Made by a program: the position numbers and the translations under genes. Below are positions 18,780 through 26,801 of a stretch of DNA of 64,000 bases, piece by piece; positions within the stretch are counted from its first letter, which is position 1; every line of letters starts with the position of its first letter. The notes beneath the pieces were generated by a model. The model was not told where the DNA came from. It saw only the letters and a list, made by a program, of their open reading frames with translations, and did no database searches. Source of the DNA: Robiginitomaculum sp. (lineage in GTDB: Bacteria; Pseudomonadota; Alphaproteobacteria; Caulobacterales; Maricaulaceae); assembly GCA_021776615.1 (NCBI GenBank), contig JAJFFO010000020.1, positions 62,001 to 126,000 of the forward strand, read 5' to 3'.

Positions 18780-20147
18780 TTGTCTGCCACAGCCCCGGTG
18801 CTTCATGCGGCCTTCATTGCGCGATTGGGGCTGCGCAAGGTGAAAACATTTGCCCAGAACCTGTCGACGGCGGAAGTGCGGTTTTTGACCTTTTATTGGC
18901 CGTTTTGGGCACGCGAAAATCAGCTCCCGCCCACCGGGGAATGGAAAACCTGGCTGTTGATGGGCGGCCGCGGGAGCGGCAAGACTCGGGCCGGGGCGGA
19001 GTGGATTCGCGCACAAGTGGAAGGTTCCAGCCCGCTGGCCAGTCCACGCAGCAATGGCGTTGGTGGCCATAAATGCCGCCGGGTCGCGCTGGTTGCGCCG
19101 ACACTACACGATGCCCGTGAAGTTATGATCGAAGGCGATTCTGGTTTGCGCCGGTGCAGCGCCCCGGATTTCCGTCCGGTGTTTAGCGCTTCGCGCCGGC
19201 GTCTGGAATGGCCTAATGGCGCGGTAGCGTACATTTATTCGTCCGAAGACCCAGATTCCTTGCGCGGGCCTCAGTTCGAGTGCGCGTGGTGTGACGAATT
19301 TTGCAGTTGGACCCATGTAGAACGCACATTGGACATGTTGCGCTTTGGTCTGCGCCTTGGCGACTTACCGCGCACGGTGGTTACCACGACGCCGCGGCCA
19401 ATTGCACCATTGCGGCAAATGTTGGCGGAGGCGTCAACCGTAGTGAGCCGGGCGCGCACGGGCGACAATTTACTACTGTCGAAAAGCTTTTTAAGCGAGA
19501 TTGAACACCGCTATGGCGGCTCGCTCCTCGGTCGACAAGAAATGGAAGGCGAGGTGATCGAAGACCCGGCAGGGGCTTTGTGGAATCGTGACCAGATTGC
19601 CGCTGCTTACGACCTGTCGCCGCCCGCCTTTGAACATATTGTGGTCGCGGTAGACCCGCCGGCCAGTATTGGCGAAAAGGCGGCGGAATGCGGCATTATT
19701 ATTGCCGGAATGAGCCGCCGATCGGGAGCGGCGCATGCCTGGGTTTTGGCGGATCGTTCTATTCAGGGCGTTAGCCCGGAAGCATGGGCCAAAGCGGTCA
19801 TGCAAGCTTATGTCGACTTTGAAGCCGATGGCGTGGTTGCCGAAGCCAATCAGGGCGGTGAAATGGTCCGTACTATTCTTAATCTCGCCGACCAAAATGC
19901 GCCAGTGAAGCTGGTCCATGCAAGTCGCGGTAAGCATGTGCGGGCGACGCCAGTGGCGGCGCTATACGAACAGAACCGGGTGCGCCATTGCGGCCGGTTC
20001 CCGGTTTTGGAAGACCAAATGTGTGCCTTTGGTGTCGACGGATTGGTCGCTGCCAAAAGCCCGGACCGGGTGGATGCTTTGGTTTGGGCCATTACGTCCC
20101 TGGTGCTGGATTTGAAAAATGGGCCGCGTTTGCGCGCCCTAATGTGA
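18780..20147 (+). CDS. GTA g2: large terminase subunit
   Basis: A DNA-packaging motor of about 455 residues. The ATPase part has a Walker A motif MGGRGSGKTRAG (near residues 61-72) and a Walker B region with AWCDEF. The C-terminal RNase H-like nuclease has acidic residues in IVVAVDPPAS, VVAEANQGGEMV and SPDRVDALVWAI. TTG at 18780 sits five bases after an AAAGGAG box. The in-frame GTG at 18774 overlaps that box and is less likely. No small terminase gene lies directly upstream. The frame ends eight bases before the portal gene. Confidence 0.9.
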   Translation: MSATAPVLHAAFIARLGLRKVKTFAQNLSTAEVRFLTFYWPFWARENQLPPTGEWKTWLLMGGRGSGKTRAGAEWIRAQVEGSSPLASPRSNGVGGHKCRRVALVAPTLHDAREVMIEGDSGLRRCSAPDFRPVFSASRRRLEWPNGAVAYIYSSEDPDSLRGPQFECAWCDEFCSWTHVERTLDMLRFGLRLGDLPRTVVTTTPRPIAPLRQMLAEASTVVSRARTGDNLLLSKSFLSEIEHRYGGSLLGRQEMEGEVIEDPAGALWNRDQIAAAYDLSPPAFEHIVVAVDPPASIGEKAAECGIIIAGMSRRSGAAHAWVLADRSIQGVSPEAWAKAVMQAYVDFEADGVVAEANQGGEMVRTILNLADQNAPVKLVHASRGKHVRATPVAALYEQNRVRHCGRFPVLEDQMCAFGVDGLVAAKSPDRVDALVWAITSLVLDLKNGPRLRALM

Positions 20148-20155
20148 GGAAGATA

Positions 20156-21313
20156 ATGTTCAATTTCTTTTCCAAGGTCTTCGCGCGTCCGCCTGAGGCA
20201 AAGCAGAGCGCCGCGCGCGGATTAATAACATTGAATTTGCAGGGCCAGGCCGCCTGGACGCCGCGTGACTATCTGGCCTTGTCGCGCGAGGGTTTTGCGC
20301 AAAATGCCATCGTCTATCGGTGTGTGCGCATGATTGCGGAGGCGGCCGCGTCGGTGCCATTGCAAACGGCCCACAACGACGTTAGCGCGCTTTTGCACAA
20401 GCCTAATGCAGAACAAGATCATGCCGAGTTTTTGGAGGCGCATTTCGGCTATTTGTTGCTCTCTGGCAACGGCTATATCGAGCTGGTAGCCTTGGATGGC
20501 GTGCCGCGGGAAATCTATACCTTGCGCCCTGACCGAATGAAGGTGGTGCCGGGTTCCAGCGGGCGACCGGGCGGGTGGGAGTATAGTGCCGGTGGTCGCA
20601 AACTAAGGTTTGACCGGCATTTGCATGCTGAACAAAGCCCAATATTGCATATGCGCTTGTTTAATCCCGCCAATGATTATTATGGGCAAAGCCCAATGGA
20701 GGCCGCGGCTTTTGCCGTGGATATTCATAATGCCGGGGCCAAGTGGAATAAGGCTTTGTTGGATAATGCCGCCCGCCCATCAGGGGCGTTAGTGTTGGCA
20801 GCGGCCAATAGCGACAGGCTAAGTGAAGAACAATTTGAACGCCTTAAGGCCGAACTTGCAGATGTGCATCAAGGGTCGCAAAATGCTGGACGCCCAATGT
20901 TGTTGGAGGGCGGGCTGGAATGGAAGCCCATGTCCCATGCGCCGGCGGATATGGAGTTTTTGCAATCGCGTAATGCCGCCGCCCGCGAAATCGCCCTCGC
21001 TTTTGGCGTGCCGCCAATGTTGCTGGGGATTCCGGGGGACAATACCTATGCCAATTACCGCGAGGCGAATTTGGCATTTTGGCGACAAACCATATTGCCA
21101 TTGGTGCGCAAGAATGCCCGCGCATTTGAAAATTGGCTGACACCGTGGGTTGGTGCCGATGTCTCTATTGAGGTTGCGGAGGAAAATATACCGGCGCTGT
21201 GCGAGGACGTTAGCGCCAGATGGCAGCGGATATCGCAAGCTGATTTTCTAAACGATAGTGAAAAGCGTGAACTTGCCGGATTAGCCAAAGAACCCAAAGG
21301 TGTCACGCTATGA
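20156..21313 (+). CDS. GTA g3: portal protein (HK97 family)
   Basis: A 385-residue portal subunit forming the dodecameric ring through which DNA enters the head. HK97-portal features include ITLNLQGQAAWTPRDYLALSREGFAQNAIVYRCVRMIAEAAASVP, a mid region with AKWNKALLDNAARPSG, and ALAFGVPPMLLGIPGDNTYANYREANLAFWR near the C-terminus. ATG 20156 has GAGGA upstream. The frame is open upstream inside g2, but that part is a shadow. Its TGA overlaps the g3.5 ATG. Confidence 0.93.
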   Translation: MFNFFSKVFARPPEAKQSAARGLITLNLQGQAAWTPRDYLALSREGFAQNAIVYRCVRMIAEAAASVPLQTAHNDVSALLHKPNAEQDHAEFLEAHFGYLLLSGNGYIELVALDGVPREIYTLRPDRMKVVPGSSGRPGGWEYSAGGRKLRFDRHLHAEQSPILHMRLFNPANDYYGQSPMEAAAFAVDIHNAGAKWNKALLDNAARPSGALVLAAANSDRLSEEQFERLKAELADVHQGSQNAGRPMLLEGGLEWKPMSHAPADMEFLQSRNAAAREIALAFGVPPMLLGIPGDNTYANYREANLAFWRQTILPLVRKNARAFENWLTPWVGADVSIEVAEENIPALCEDVSARWQRISQADFLNDSEKRELAGLAKEPKGVTL

Positions 21314-21561
21314 CGGAGAGCACCAAAGGCGCTCCGGCGTGGCGCGTGGACAGCCACGTGAACTTCGCCCTTATCGTCACCATTATCGCGCAAACTGCGG
21401 CGGCTTCATTGTGGGCCGGGGCGGCGGCTGAACGGATCAGCCAGTTGGAGCGTCGCACGGCCAATCAGGGCGCGGTTGCAGAACGGTTGACCCGTCTGGA
21501 AGAGCAAATGGATCAAGCGCGGGCATCGCTCACGCGGATCGAAGAACGCCTCAGCCGTTAG
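21310..21561 (+). CDS. GTA g3.5: small membrane/coiled-coil protein
   Basis: An 83-residue protein. It has a short hydrophilic N-terminus and one predicted membrane helix (about residues 18-38, FALIVTIIAQTAAASLWAGA), then a coiled coil (ISQLERRTANQGAVAERLTRLEEQMDQARASL). It occupies the g3.5 position between portal and protease, as in other RcGTA-like clusters. Layout resembles a small holin- or spanin-like protein, but no function is established. It overlaps the portal stop by four bases. Confidence 0.75.
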   Translation: MTESTKGAPAWRVDSHVNFALIVTIIAQTAAASLWAGAAAERISQLERRTANQGAVAERLTRLEEQMDQARASLTRIEERLSR

Positions 21562-21576
21562 GGTAATGACTCTCAA

Positions 21577-21605
21577 TATAATCCATATACGTAATAAGGT
21601 ATTAC
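21577..21605 (+). promoter_or_regulatory. TATAAT box and palindrome before GTA g4
   Basis: The 48-base gap between g3.5 and g4 contains TATAAT (21577-21582) and a perfect inverted repeat GTAATA-AGG-TATTAC (21591-21605). The AGG at its centre is part of the only plausible Shine-Dalgarno of g4, so the hairpin could hide the ribosome site, or the repeat could be an operator. No good -35 is visible. Confidence 0.5.
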
Positions 21606-21609
21606 AGAT

Positions 21610-22080
21610 ATGAAAGAAAATAAAAAAATCACGCATATCGCGGGGTATGCCTCACTATTTGATCAGCGAGACCTTTCCAACGATTTGGTGCGTCGCGGGG
21701 CCTATTCGGCTTCTTTGCTTGGTCGCGGATCAAGTGGAATTCGCATGTTGTTTCAACATGATGCAAGCGAACCTATTGGCGTTTGGGACTTGATTAAAGA
21801 GGACCATCGCGGACTATTTGTCCAAGGCAGGGTGTTCAATGAAGGCCCGGTAGGGCGCATGGCCGCCGCTTTGGTCAATCGCGGTGCCATTGATGGTTTG
21901 TCGATAGGGTTTCGCACAAAAAGGGCAAAAAAACACGCCCAAACCCGAGAGCTTCTCGAAATTGAATTGTGGGAAATATCCATTGTTACTTTTCCCATGT
22001 TGCCGCAAGCGCGCCTGAGCGTTGTGGCGAATGCCGGGCGTGCAGCGCCCCACCCCATGGCTGTTTCGATGGCCAGCTAA
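21610..22080 (+). CDS. GTA g4: prohead maturation protease (HK97, U35/S78)
   Basis: A 156-residue head maturation protease that cleaves the capsid N-terminal delta domain. Characteristic features are IAGYASLFDQRDLSNDLVRRGAY, MLFQHDASEPIGVW with the catalytic His, and GLSIGF with the likely catalytic Ser followed by LWEISIVTFPMLPQA. ATG 21610 follows AAGG by ten bases, with a palindrome over that box. The capsid gene follows by 20 bases. Confidence 0.92.
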   Translation: MKENKKITHIAGYASLFDQRDLSNDLVRRGAYSASLLGRGSSGIRMLFQHDASEPIGVWDLIKEDHRGLFVQGRVFNEGPVGRMAAALVNRGAIDGLSIGFRTKRAKKHAQTRELLEIELWEISIVTFPMLPQARLSVVANAGRAAPHPMAVSMAS

Positions 22081-22100
22081 CCCAGAAAATGAGGACTATT

Positions 22101-23327
22101 GTGAAAAAGGAAAACAAGATGGCGTCTACGCCGTCCGCACTGGCCTATGGAATGGACGAATTTCGTGGCGCCTTTGAAGCGTTTAAGGAAGCCAATGACC
22201 GACGGCTGGCCGAGATTGAGAAAAAACAATCTGCGGATGTTCTGAGCACCCAAAAGGTGGATAATATTGATCGTGCTCTTAACGAACAAAAGGCGGCGTT
22301 GGACCGTATCAGTCTCGACCGCCATCGTCCGGCGCTTGAAGCCCCAACCACCCACATGCAAAGCGAAAGTAAGCAGGCGTGGGGGCGGTATATGCGTCAA
22401 GGCGATGTCAGCCGATTGCTGGAATCCAAACAACTTTCTGCCGGTTCTGATCCCGATGGTGGTTTTGTCGCCCCCGATGAAACCGCACAGGAAATTACCC
22501 GGCTTTTGGAAGATTCTTCCCCTCTTCGGCGGATTGCTGAGGTGCGGCAGGTTGGTTCTTCCAACTTTAAAAAACCAATTAGCCGGGGCGGTGCGGCCGC
22601 TGGCTGGACTGGAGAGACAGATGCCAGGGCGGAAACACAAACCCCGACTTTGGATTTGATCGCCTTTCCGGCCGCAGAGCTATATGCGATGCCGGCGGCA
22701 ACCCAAACCTTGCTGGACGATAGCCTTTCCGACATCGACCAATGGCTGGCGGCAGAGGTGCAGGACGTATTTGCGGCGCAAGAAACCGCGGCTTTTGTCA
22801 ATGGTGATGGCATTGGCAAGCCCAAAGGGTTTTTATCCTATGTCAATGCCGCCGATGCGGCACAGCAATGGGGTGAAGTTGGTTATGTGGCTACCGGCGT
22901 GGATGGTGATTTCGCTGCCACCGACCCAGTAGATTCGCTCATTGATCTTATTTACGCACCCAAAGCCGTGTATCGGCCAAATGCGCGTTTTGTGATGAAC
23001 CGCCGCACGGTTTCGGCGGTTCGCAAGTTCAAAGACGCAGATGGTAATTATATCTGGCAGCCGGCAAATGCCGCCGGGCAACCCTCAACCCTTTTGGGCT
23101 ATGCGGTTACCGAGATTGAGGAAATGCCGGGCATTGCGACCGATACGACCGCCATTGCTTGTGGTGATTTTCGCCGTGGCTATCTGATCGTTGATCGGGC
23201 GGGCGTGCGGGTGGTGCGTGATCCCTATTCGTCCAAACCATTTGTGCTGTTCTACACCACCAAAAAAGTCGGCGGTGGGGTGCAGGACTTTAACGCCATC
23301 AAACTTCTGAAATTCGCTCTGAGCTAA
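22101..23327 (+). CDS. GTA g5: major capsid protein (HK97 fold)
   Basis: A 408-residue HK97-type capsid precursor. An N-terminal coiled delta domain (FRGAFEAFKEANDRRLAEIEKKQ) is followed by the mature shell domain starting near SKQAWGRYMRQGDV. Later motifs include LSAGSDPDGGFVAPDETAQEI, a typical N-arm start, and VVRDPYSSKPFVLFYTTKKVGGGVQDFNAIKLLKF at the end. GTG 22101 gives the family-like start KKENK and has GAGG six bases upstream; ATG 22119, after AAGGA, is the alternative. A hairpin follows the gene. Confidence 0.93.
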   Translation: MKKENKMASTPSALAYGMDEFRGAFEAFKEANDRRLAEIEKKQSADVLSTQKVDNIDRALNEQKAALDRISLDRHRPALEAPTTHMQSESKQAWGRYMRQGDVSRLLESKQLSAGSDPDGGFVAPDETAQEITRLLEDSSPLRRIAEVRQVGSSNFKKPISRGGAAAGWTGETDARAETQTPTLDLIAFPAAELYAMPAATQTLLDDSLSDIDQWLAAEVQDVFAAQETAAFVNGDGIGKPKGFLSYVNAADAAQQWGEVGYVATGVDGDFAATDPVDSLIDLIYAPKAVYRPNARFVMNRRTVSAVRKFKDADGNYIWQPANAAGQPSTLLGYAVTEIEEMPGIATDTTAIACGDFRRGYLIVDRAGVRVVRDPYSSKPFVLFYTTKKVGGGVQDFNAIKLLKFALS

Positions 23328-23348
23328 CCCCCCTAGGCTCAAGGTGAA

Positions 23349-23380
23349 GGGCGGACTGCTGGGTAAACTGGCGTCCGCCC
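23349..23380 (+). terminator. Hairpin after the capsid gene
   Basis: GGGCGGAC (23349-23356) pairs with GTCCGCCC (23373-23380) across a 16-base loop, followed by ATACTTTTAT. It sits in the 85-base gap between capsid g5 and adaptor g6, one of the largest gaps in the cluster. It may act as a partial terminator or as an mRNA 3'-end stabiliser that keeps capsid mRNA in excess. Confidence 0.55.
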
Positions 23381-23412
23381 ATACTTTTATATGATAAAAT
23401 AAGGATGGAGCG

Positions 23413-23970
23413 ATGAGCCTGCAAGTCGTGCTGCCGCCAGTTGCTGACCCGGTTTCGCTGGCCGAAACCAAAAAATTTTTACAAGTGGATTCCGACCATG
23501 AAGATGGGTTAATCGCCGACCTGATTGCTGCCGCCACCGAGGCAGTCGAGCGGCGCACCGGTCTGATCTTGATCAGCCGCACCTTGCGACAGACGGTTAA
23601 GGTTTGGCCAGAAAAAGGTGTTTTTGCCCTGCAAGCGGCCCCGCTCATTCAGCTATTACAGGTGCAATTTTTTGATGCTATGGGCGCGGCGCAGCTTGTC
23701 GACTCTACGGCCTATTATGTGGACGTTCAATTATCGCGCCTGATCGCGCTTGCCGCGTTTCCCTCTTTGCCTGTCAGCCATCCCGCGCAAGCCATTGAGA
23801 TCGATTTTACCGCCGGGTATGGCACCAGTCCAACTGCCCTGCCAGCCTCCTTACGCATCGCGGTTTTGTTGGTCGTGCGGGATATTTACGAGCACCGAGG
23901 CGAGCGAGACGGAACATTGCTGTTACGCGCGCAGGCCTTGTTGGCACCGTTCACACAGGTGCGCCTGTGA
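23413..23970 (+). CDS. GTA g6: head-tail adaptor (gp6/phiE125 gp8-like)
   Basis: A 185-residue connector subunit. The start MSLQVVLPPVADPVSLAETKKFLQVD, the segment IADLIAAATEAVERRTGLILISRTLRQTV and the later IEIDFTAGYGTSPTALPASLRIAVLLVVRDIYEHRG match head-tail connector proteins that bind under the portal. ATG 23413 has an AAGGATGGAG region just upstream. Its TGA overlaps the g7 GTG start. Confidence 0.88.
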   Translation: MSLQVVLPPVADPVSLAETKKFLQVDSDHEDGLIADLIAAATEAVERRTGLILISRTLRQTVKVWPEKGVFALQAAPLIQLLQVQFFDAMGAAQLVDSTAYYVDVQLSRLIALAAFPSLPVSHPAQAIEIDFTAGYGTSPTALPASLRIAVLLVVRDIYEHRGERDGTLLLRAQALLAPFTQVRL

Positions 23971-24290
23971 CGCCCCCGATCAAGCTTACTCACCGGGTGA
24001 TGGTGCAGCAATTGAGCACCGTGCCGGATCAAGGCGGTGGTCAGGCGCGGCTTTGGAGCGACTTTCGCGAAGTTTGGGCAAATGTGAAATGGAATTCGGT
24101 CGGTAGCAGCAGTGAAAATGGTGCGCTGGGGCAGGGGCGAAGGGCGTTGCTGACTCTGCGGTGGGCCAGCGATTTGCCAGATCCCCTGCGCCTGATCATT
24201 GGCGGCAAGACCTTCCGGTTTCGGGGTAGCACGCGATTGAAAATCGGTGCCGGTGAATTTTTGCAAATCGAATGTGAGGAAAGTTTCTAA
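23967..24290 (+). CDS. GTA g7: head-tail joining protein
   Basis: A 107-residue stopper-type adaptor of the phage head-tail joining family (LTHRVMVQQLSTVPDQGGGQARLWSDFREVWANVK, then LRLIIGGKTFRFRGSTRLK). It starts with GTG overlapping the g6 stop and ends with TAATG shared with g8, so all three adaptor genes are probably translated in a coupled way. Confidence 0.85.
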   Translation: MTPPIKLTHRVMVQQLSTVPDQGGGQARLWSDFREVWANVKWNSVGSSSENGALGQGRRALLTLRWASDLPDPLRLIIGGKTFRFRGSTRLKIGAGEFLQIECEESF

Positions 24291-24706
24291 TGGAAACAAA
24301 TGCGCAGTGGGCCGTGCAAAAGGCGCTGTTGGCAATGCTCAATGCGGATACCAGTCTTGGCCCGATTCTTGGCAGTCCGGTGCGGCTTTATGATGACATA
24401 CCAGATCAACCTCAATTTCCTTTCGCTACCTTTGATCGCGCTACCGCCAGTCCGATAGAAGCCGAGCGTCCCGGCGCTTTTGAGCATGTGATGACATTAA
24501 AATTGTGGTCGCGTTACGGCGGCAGGCGCGAAGCTTTGGAAGGCCTGCACGGTCTGCGAGATGCCATAGATGATGCCGCCCTTGTTCTCGATGGGCACCA
24601 TCTTGTCGGTATTAGGACGACTTTTTCAGATATTTTCCGGGTACGCAGCAGCCGTGTTTTTGAGGCAATTCTCACATTACGCGCTGTCACAGAACCCCTC
24701 ATTTAA
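24290..24706 (+). CDS. GTA g8: tail terminator/completion protein (DUF3168)
   Basis: A 138-residue DUF3168 protein that probably caps the tail tube at the head end. Family features are AVQKALLAMLNAD, RLYDDIPDQPQFPFATFDRATA, and LKLWSRYGGRREALEGLHGLRDAIDDA. It is the third of three tightly packed adaptor genes and is followed 18 bases later by the tail tube gene. Confidence 0.87.
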   Translation: METNAQWAVQKALLAMLNADTSLGPILGSPVRLYDDIPDQPQFPFATFDRATASPIEAERPGAFEHVMTLKLWSRYGGRREALEGLHGLRDAIDDAALVLDGHHLVGIRTTFSDIFRVRSSRVFEAILTLRAVTEPLI

Positions 24707-24724
24707 ACCAGAAGGAATTGCGCA

Positions 24725-25141
24725 ATGGCAATGCAGCGTGGCAAGGATATCTTGCTAAAAATGGAAGACCCGGCGGGGACCTCCGCCTATCTCACTGTCG
24801 CCGGGCTGCGCGCCCGCACCATTTCTCTTAACGCGAAGACTGTGGATACGACCAATGCCGACAGCGTCGGGGCCTGGCGAGAGCTGCTGCCCGGCGCCGG
24901 GGTGAAATCGGCCTCTATATCCGGGGCTGGCGTGTTTACCGATTCAGCGGCGGATACAGCCATTCGCGCGGTTTTCTTTGGGCAAGAGGCCCGAAAATGG
25001 CAAATCATCATACCGGATTTTGGCACGCTTGAAGGAGCCATGCTGATCGCCGCTCTGGAATATGCTGGCGAGTTTGATGGAGAGGCCGTGTATAGCCTTA
25101 CATTGGCCTCCGCTGGTGCCATCAGTTTCACCGCCTTATGA
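24725..25141 (+). CDS. GTA g9: major tail protein (TP901-1 family)
   Basis: A 138-residue tail-tube subunit. Hallmarks are the N-terminal MAMQRGKDILLKMEDPAG, DTTNADSVGAWRELLPGAGVKSASISGAGVFTD, and the terminal GEAVYSLTLASAGAISFTAL typical of TP901-1/RcGTA tube proteins. A clear AAGGAA ribosome site precedes ATG 24725. It overlaps g10 by four bases. Confidence 0.9.
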   Translation: MAMQRGKDILLKMEDPAGTSAYLTVAGLRARTISLNAKTVDTTNADSVGAWRELLPGAGVKSASISGAGVFTDSAADTAIRAVFFGQEARKWQIIIPDFGTLEGAMLIAALEYAGEFDGEAVYSLTLASAGAISFTAL

Positions 25142-25443
25142 GCGCTCTCAATCGCGCACGCGGCGAAACCTGCCTTAAAATCAATGGCAAAACTCATACG
25201 CTTTGCTTGACCATGGGCGCGCTGGCGCAGATCGAGGCATCGTTAGATGCGGATGGACTGGAAGCTTTATCACAACGTCTTCGCCATTTAAGCGCTGTGG
25301 ACATTCTGGCGGTGTTGGCGGCCTTGCTTATGGGCGGCGGCAATCCGCTGGACGATGAAAAATTGCGATCCGCACAAATTGATCCGCAAGAAACTGCCGA
25401 AGCGGTGGCCATGGCATTTTCTCTTGCGGTGCGTGAGGCGTGA
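25138..25443 (+). CDS. GTA g10: tail assembly protein (GTA gp10 family)
   Basis: A 101-residue protein in the conserved g10 place after the tail tube gene, with the family pattern GETCLKINGKTHTLCLTMGALAQIEASLDADGL. By position it resembles the first of the two tail assembly chaperones made before the tape measure in long-tailed phages. It starts within the g9 stop (ATGA) and its own stop overlaps g10.1 (GTGA). Confidence 0.82.
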   Translation: MSALNRARGETCLKINGKTHTLCLTMGALAQIEASLDADGLEALSQRLRHLSAVDILAVLAALLMGGGNPLDDEKLRSAQIDPQETAEAVAMAFSLAVREA

Positions 25444-25631
25444 GCACGGTGCCATGGGGGCAAATTCTGCAAAGCGCCCACCGAATGTTTGGCCTGCTTC
25501 CGGCGCAGTTTTGGGCGTTATCGGTCTATGAATGGCGGGCATTGCAGGCCCCGCAAAGCGGTTATGCCGATCGCCGGTCCCTTGGCAATTTGATGGGCCA
25601 ATACCCCGATAAACCTGAAGAGGTAAAGTGA
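25440..25631 (+). CDS. GTA g10.1: small tail assembly chaperone-like protein (DUF2376)
   Basis: A 63-residue protein starting from GTG inside the g10 stop. The pattern PWGQILQSAHRMFGLLPAQFWALSVYEWRAL is that of the small phage tail assembly chaperone family found just before the tape measure gene in RcGTA-like clusters. In many siphophages the two chaperones are joined by a programmed frameshift; here they are separate overlapping genes. Confidence 0.8.
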   Translation: MSTVPWGQILQSAHRMFGLLPAQFWALSVYEWRALQAPQSGYADRRSLGNLMGQYPDKPEEVK

Positions 25632-25632
25632 G

Positions 25633-26166
25633 ATGGATATTCCCGATACCGGCACTGCAAATGATCCGACCAAAGAGGCCGGTGAAGCTTTGCAGGCTTT
25701 TGCAAATGGCCCGGCGCGCAATGCCGCTGATGCCCTGTCTCAGGTGTTTTCCCGTGCCGGCAATCGTATTTCTGCGGAACTGGAAAAAGCGGCGCAAACC
25801 GGAGAGCTCTCTTTTCGCAATATGGTGGAGTCAATTTTAAACGACCTCGCCCGTGTCGCTATCAACGATGTGATTGGCGGCGTGCTGGGCGGTGTTTTGG
25901 GTCAAGCGCTTGGTAGCACATTTGCTGGTGCCCGGGCCGAGGGTGGGCCGGTTTTGCCCGGCGGTGCGTATTTGGTTGGTGAGCGCGGGCCAGAGGTTTT
26001 TACGCCGAGTAGTGCGGGCAATATTGAGGCCAATGTTTCCAAGCCTGGTCTGGTGGTGAATTTCAATCTTGGTGAAGGCGCGGACATTGACAGTTTTCGC
26101 CGCTCACAAGGGCAAATTTCTGCGCTGCTTGCCCGCGCGGTCGAGAATGGCAGGAAACGGTTATGA
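25633..26166 (+). CDS. GTA g11: short tape measure protein
   Basis: A 177-residue protein. It has a helical N-terminal two-thirds, a small hydrophobic glycine-rich segment (IGGVLGGVLGQALGSTFAG, near 85-103), and the tape-measure C-terminal motif EGGPVLPGGAYLVGERGPEVFTP. It is very short for a tape measure, in keeping with the short GTA tails, and somewhat shorter than the about 219 residues I recall for R. capsulatus. GAGG lies upstream of the ATG. Its stop overlaps g12. Confidence 0.85.
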   Translation: MDIPDTGTANDPTKEAGEALQAFANGPARNAADALSQVFSRAGNRISAELEKAAQTGELSFRNMVESILNDLARVAINDVIGGVLGGVLGQALGSTFAGARAEGGPVLPGGAYLVGERGPEVFTPSSAGNIEANVSKPGLVVNFNLGEGADIDSFRRSQGQISALLARAVENGRKRL

Positions 26167-26801
26167 GCAATTTTCACGAGATTCAATTTCCCGCTTCGGT
26201 GTCATTTGCCTCCACCGGCGGCCCACAACGGCGAACCGAGATTGTCAGTTTGGCGTCTGGCGCGGAGGAGCGAAATTCGCCCTGGGAACATGCCAAGCGC
26301 CGCTATGATGCCGGGCTGGGTATTCGCTCCATGGACGATCTTCATGCGGTGTTGGCGTTTTTCGAGGCGCGCCGTGGTCAGTTATACGGTTTTCGGTGGA
26401 AAGATTTCACCGATTTTACCTCCGCTTTGCCAACCGCCACACCAAATGCGCAGGACCAAAATATTGGTGTTGGCGACGGTGTGACTAATATTTATGCATT
26501 GTCGAAAACCTATGAGCAGGGCGTTCATAGTTATACGCGCCCGATTACCAAGCCGCGCGAAAACTCGGTGTTGCTGGCGCTTAACGGTACCCTGCAACAA
26601 GAAGGTGTGGATTATACCGTTGATCACGCACAGGGCAGCATTTCTTTTATCGGCGCCGCGCCGCCAAATGGGGCGCTGATTACTGCCGGTTTCGAATTTG
26701 ATGTGCCGGTGCGCTTTGATACTTCATTTTTGAATATCACTCTTGAAGCTTTCAATGCCGGTGCCTTGCCTTCAATCCCAATTGTTGAGGTGCAGGTCTA
26801 A
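26163..26801 (+). CDS. GTA g12: distal tail protein (DUF2460)
   Basis: A 212-residue DUF2460 protein that caps the tail tube and starts the baseplate. Family patterns are FHEIQFPASVSFASTGGPQRRTEIV, RRYDAGLGIRSMDDLHAVLAFFEARRGQLYGFRWKDFTDF and the terminal FDVPVRFDTSFLNITLEAFNAGALPSIPIVEV. It overlaps g11 by four bases and shares a base with the g13 start. Confidence 0.9.
   Translation: MSNFHEIQFPASVSFASTGGPQRRTEIVSLASGAEERNSPWEHAKRRYDAGLGIRSMDDLHAVLAFFEARRGQLYGFRWKDFTDFTSALPTATPNAQDQNIGVGDGVTNIYALSKTYEQGVHSYTRPITKPRENSVLLALNGTLQQEGVDYTVDHAQGSISFIGAAPPNGALITAGFEFDVPVRFDTSFLNITLEAFNAGALPSIPIVEVQV

Noticed and set aside
18351-19070. 239-codon minus-strand frame over the YcgN end, GTA leader and g2 start
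   Set aside because: It spans two real plus-strand genes and an intergenic region, with low-complexity Arg/Pro content and no family signal. It is not g1, because it is on the wrong strand.
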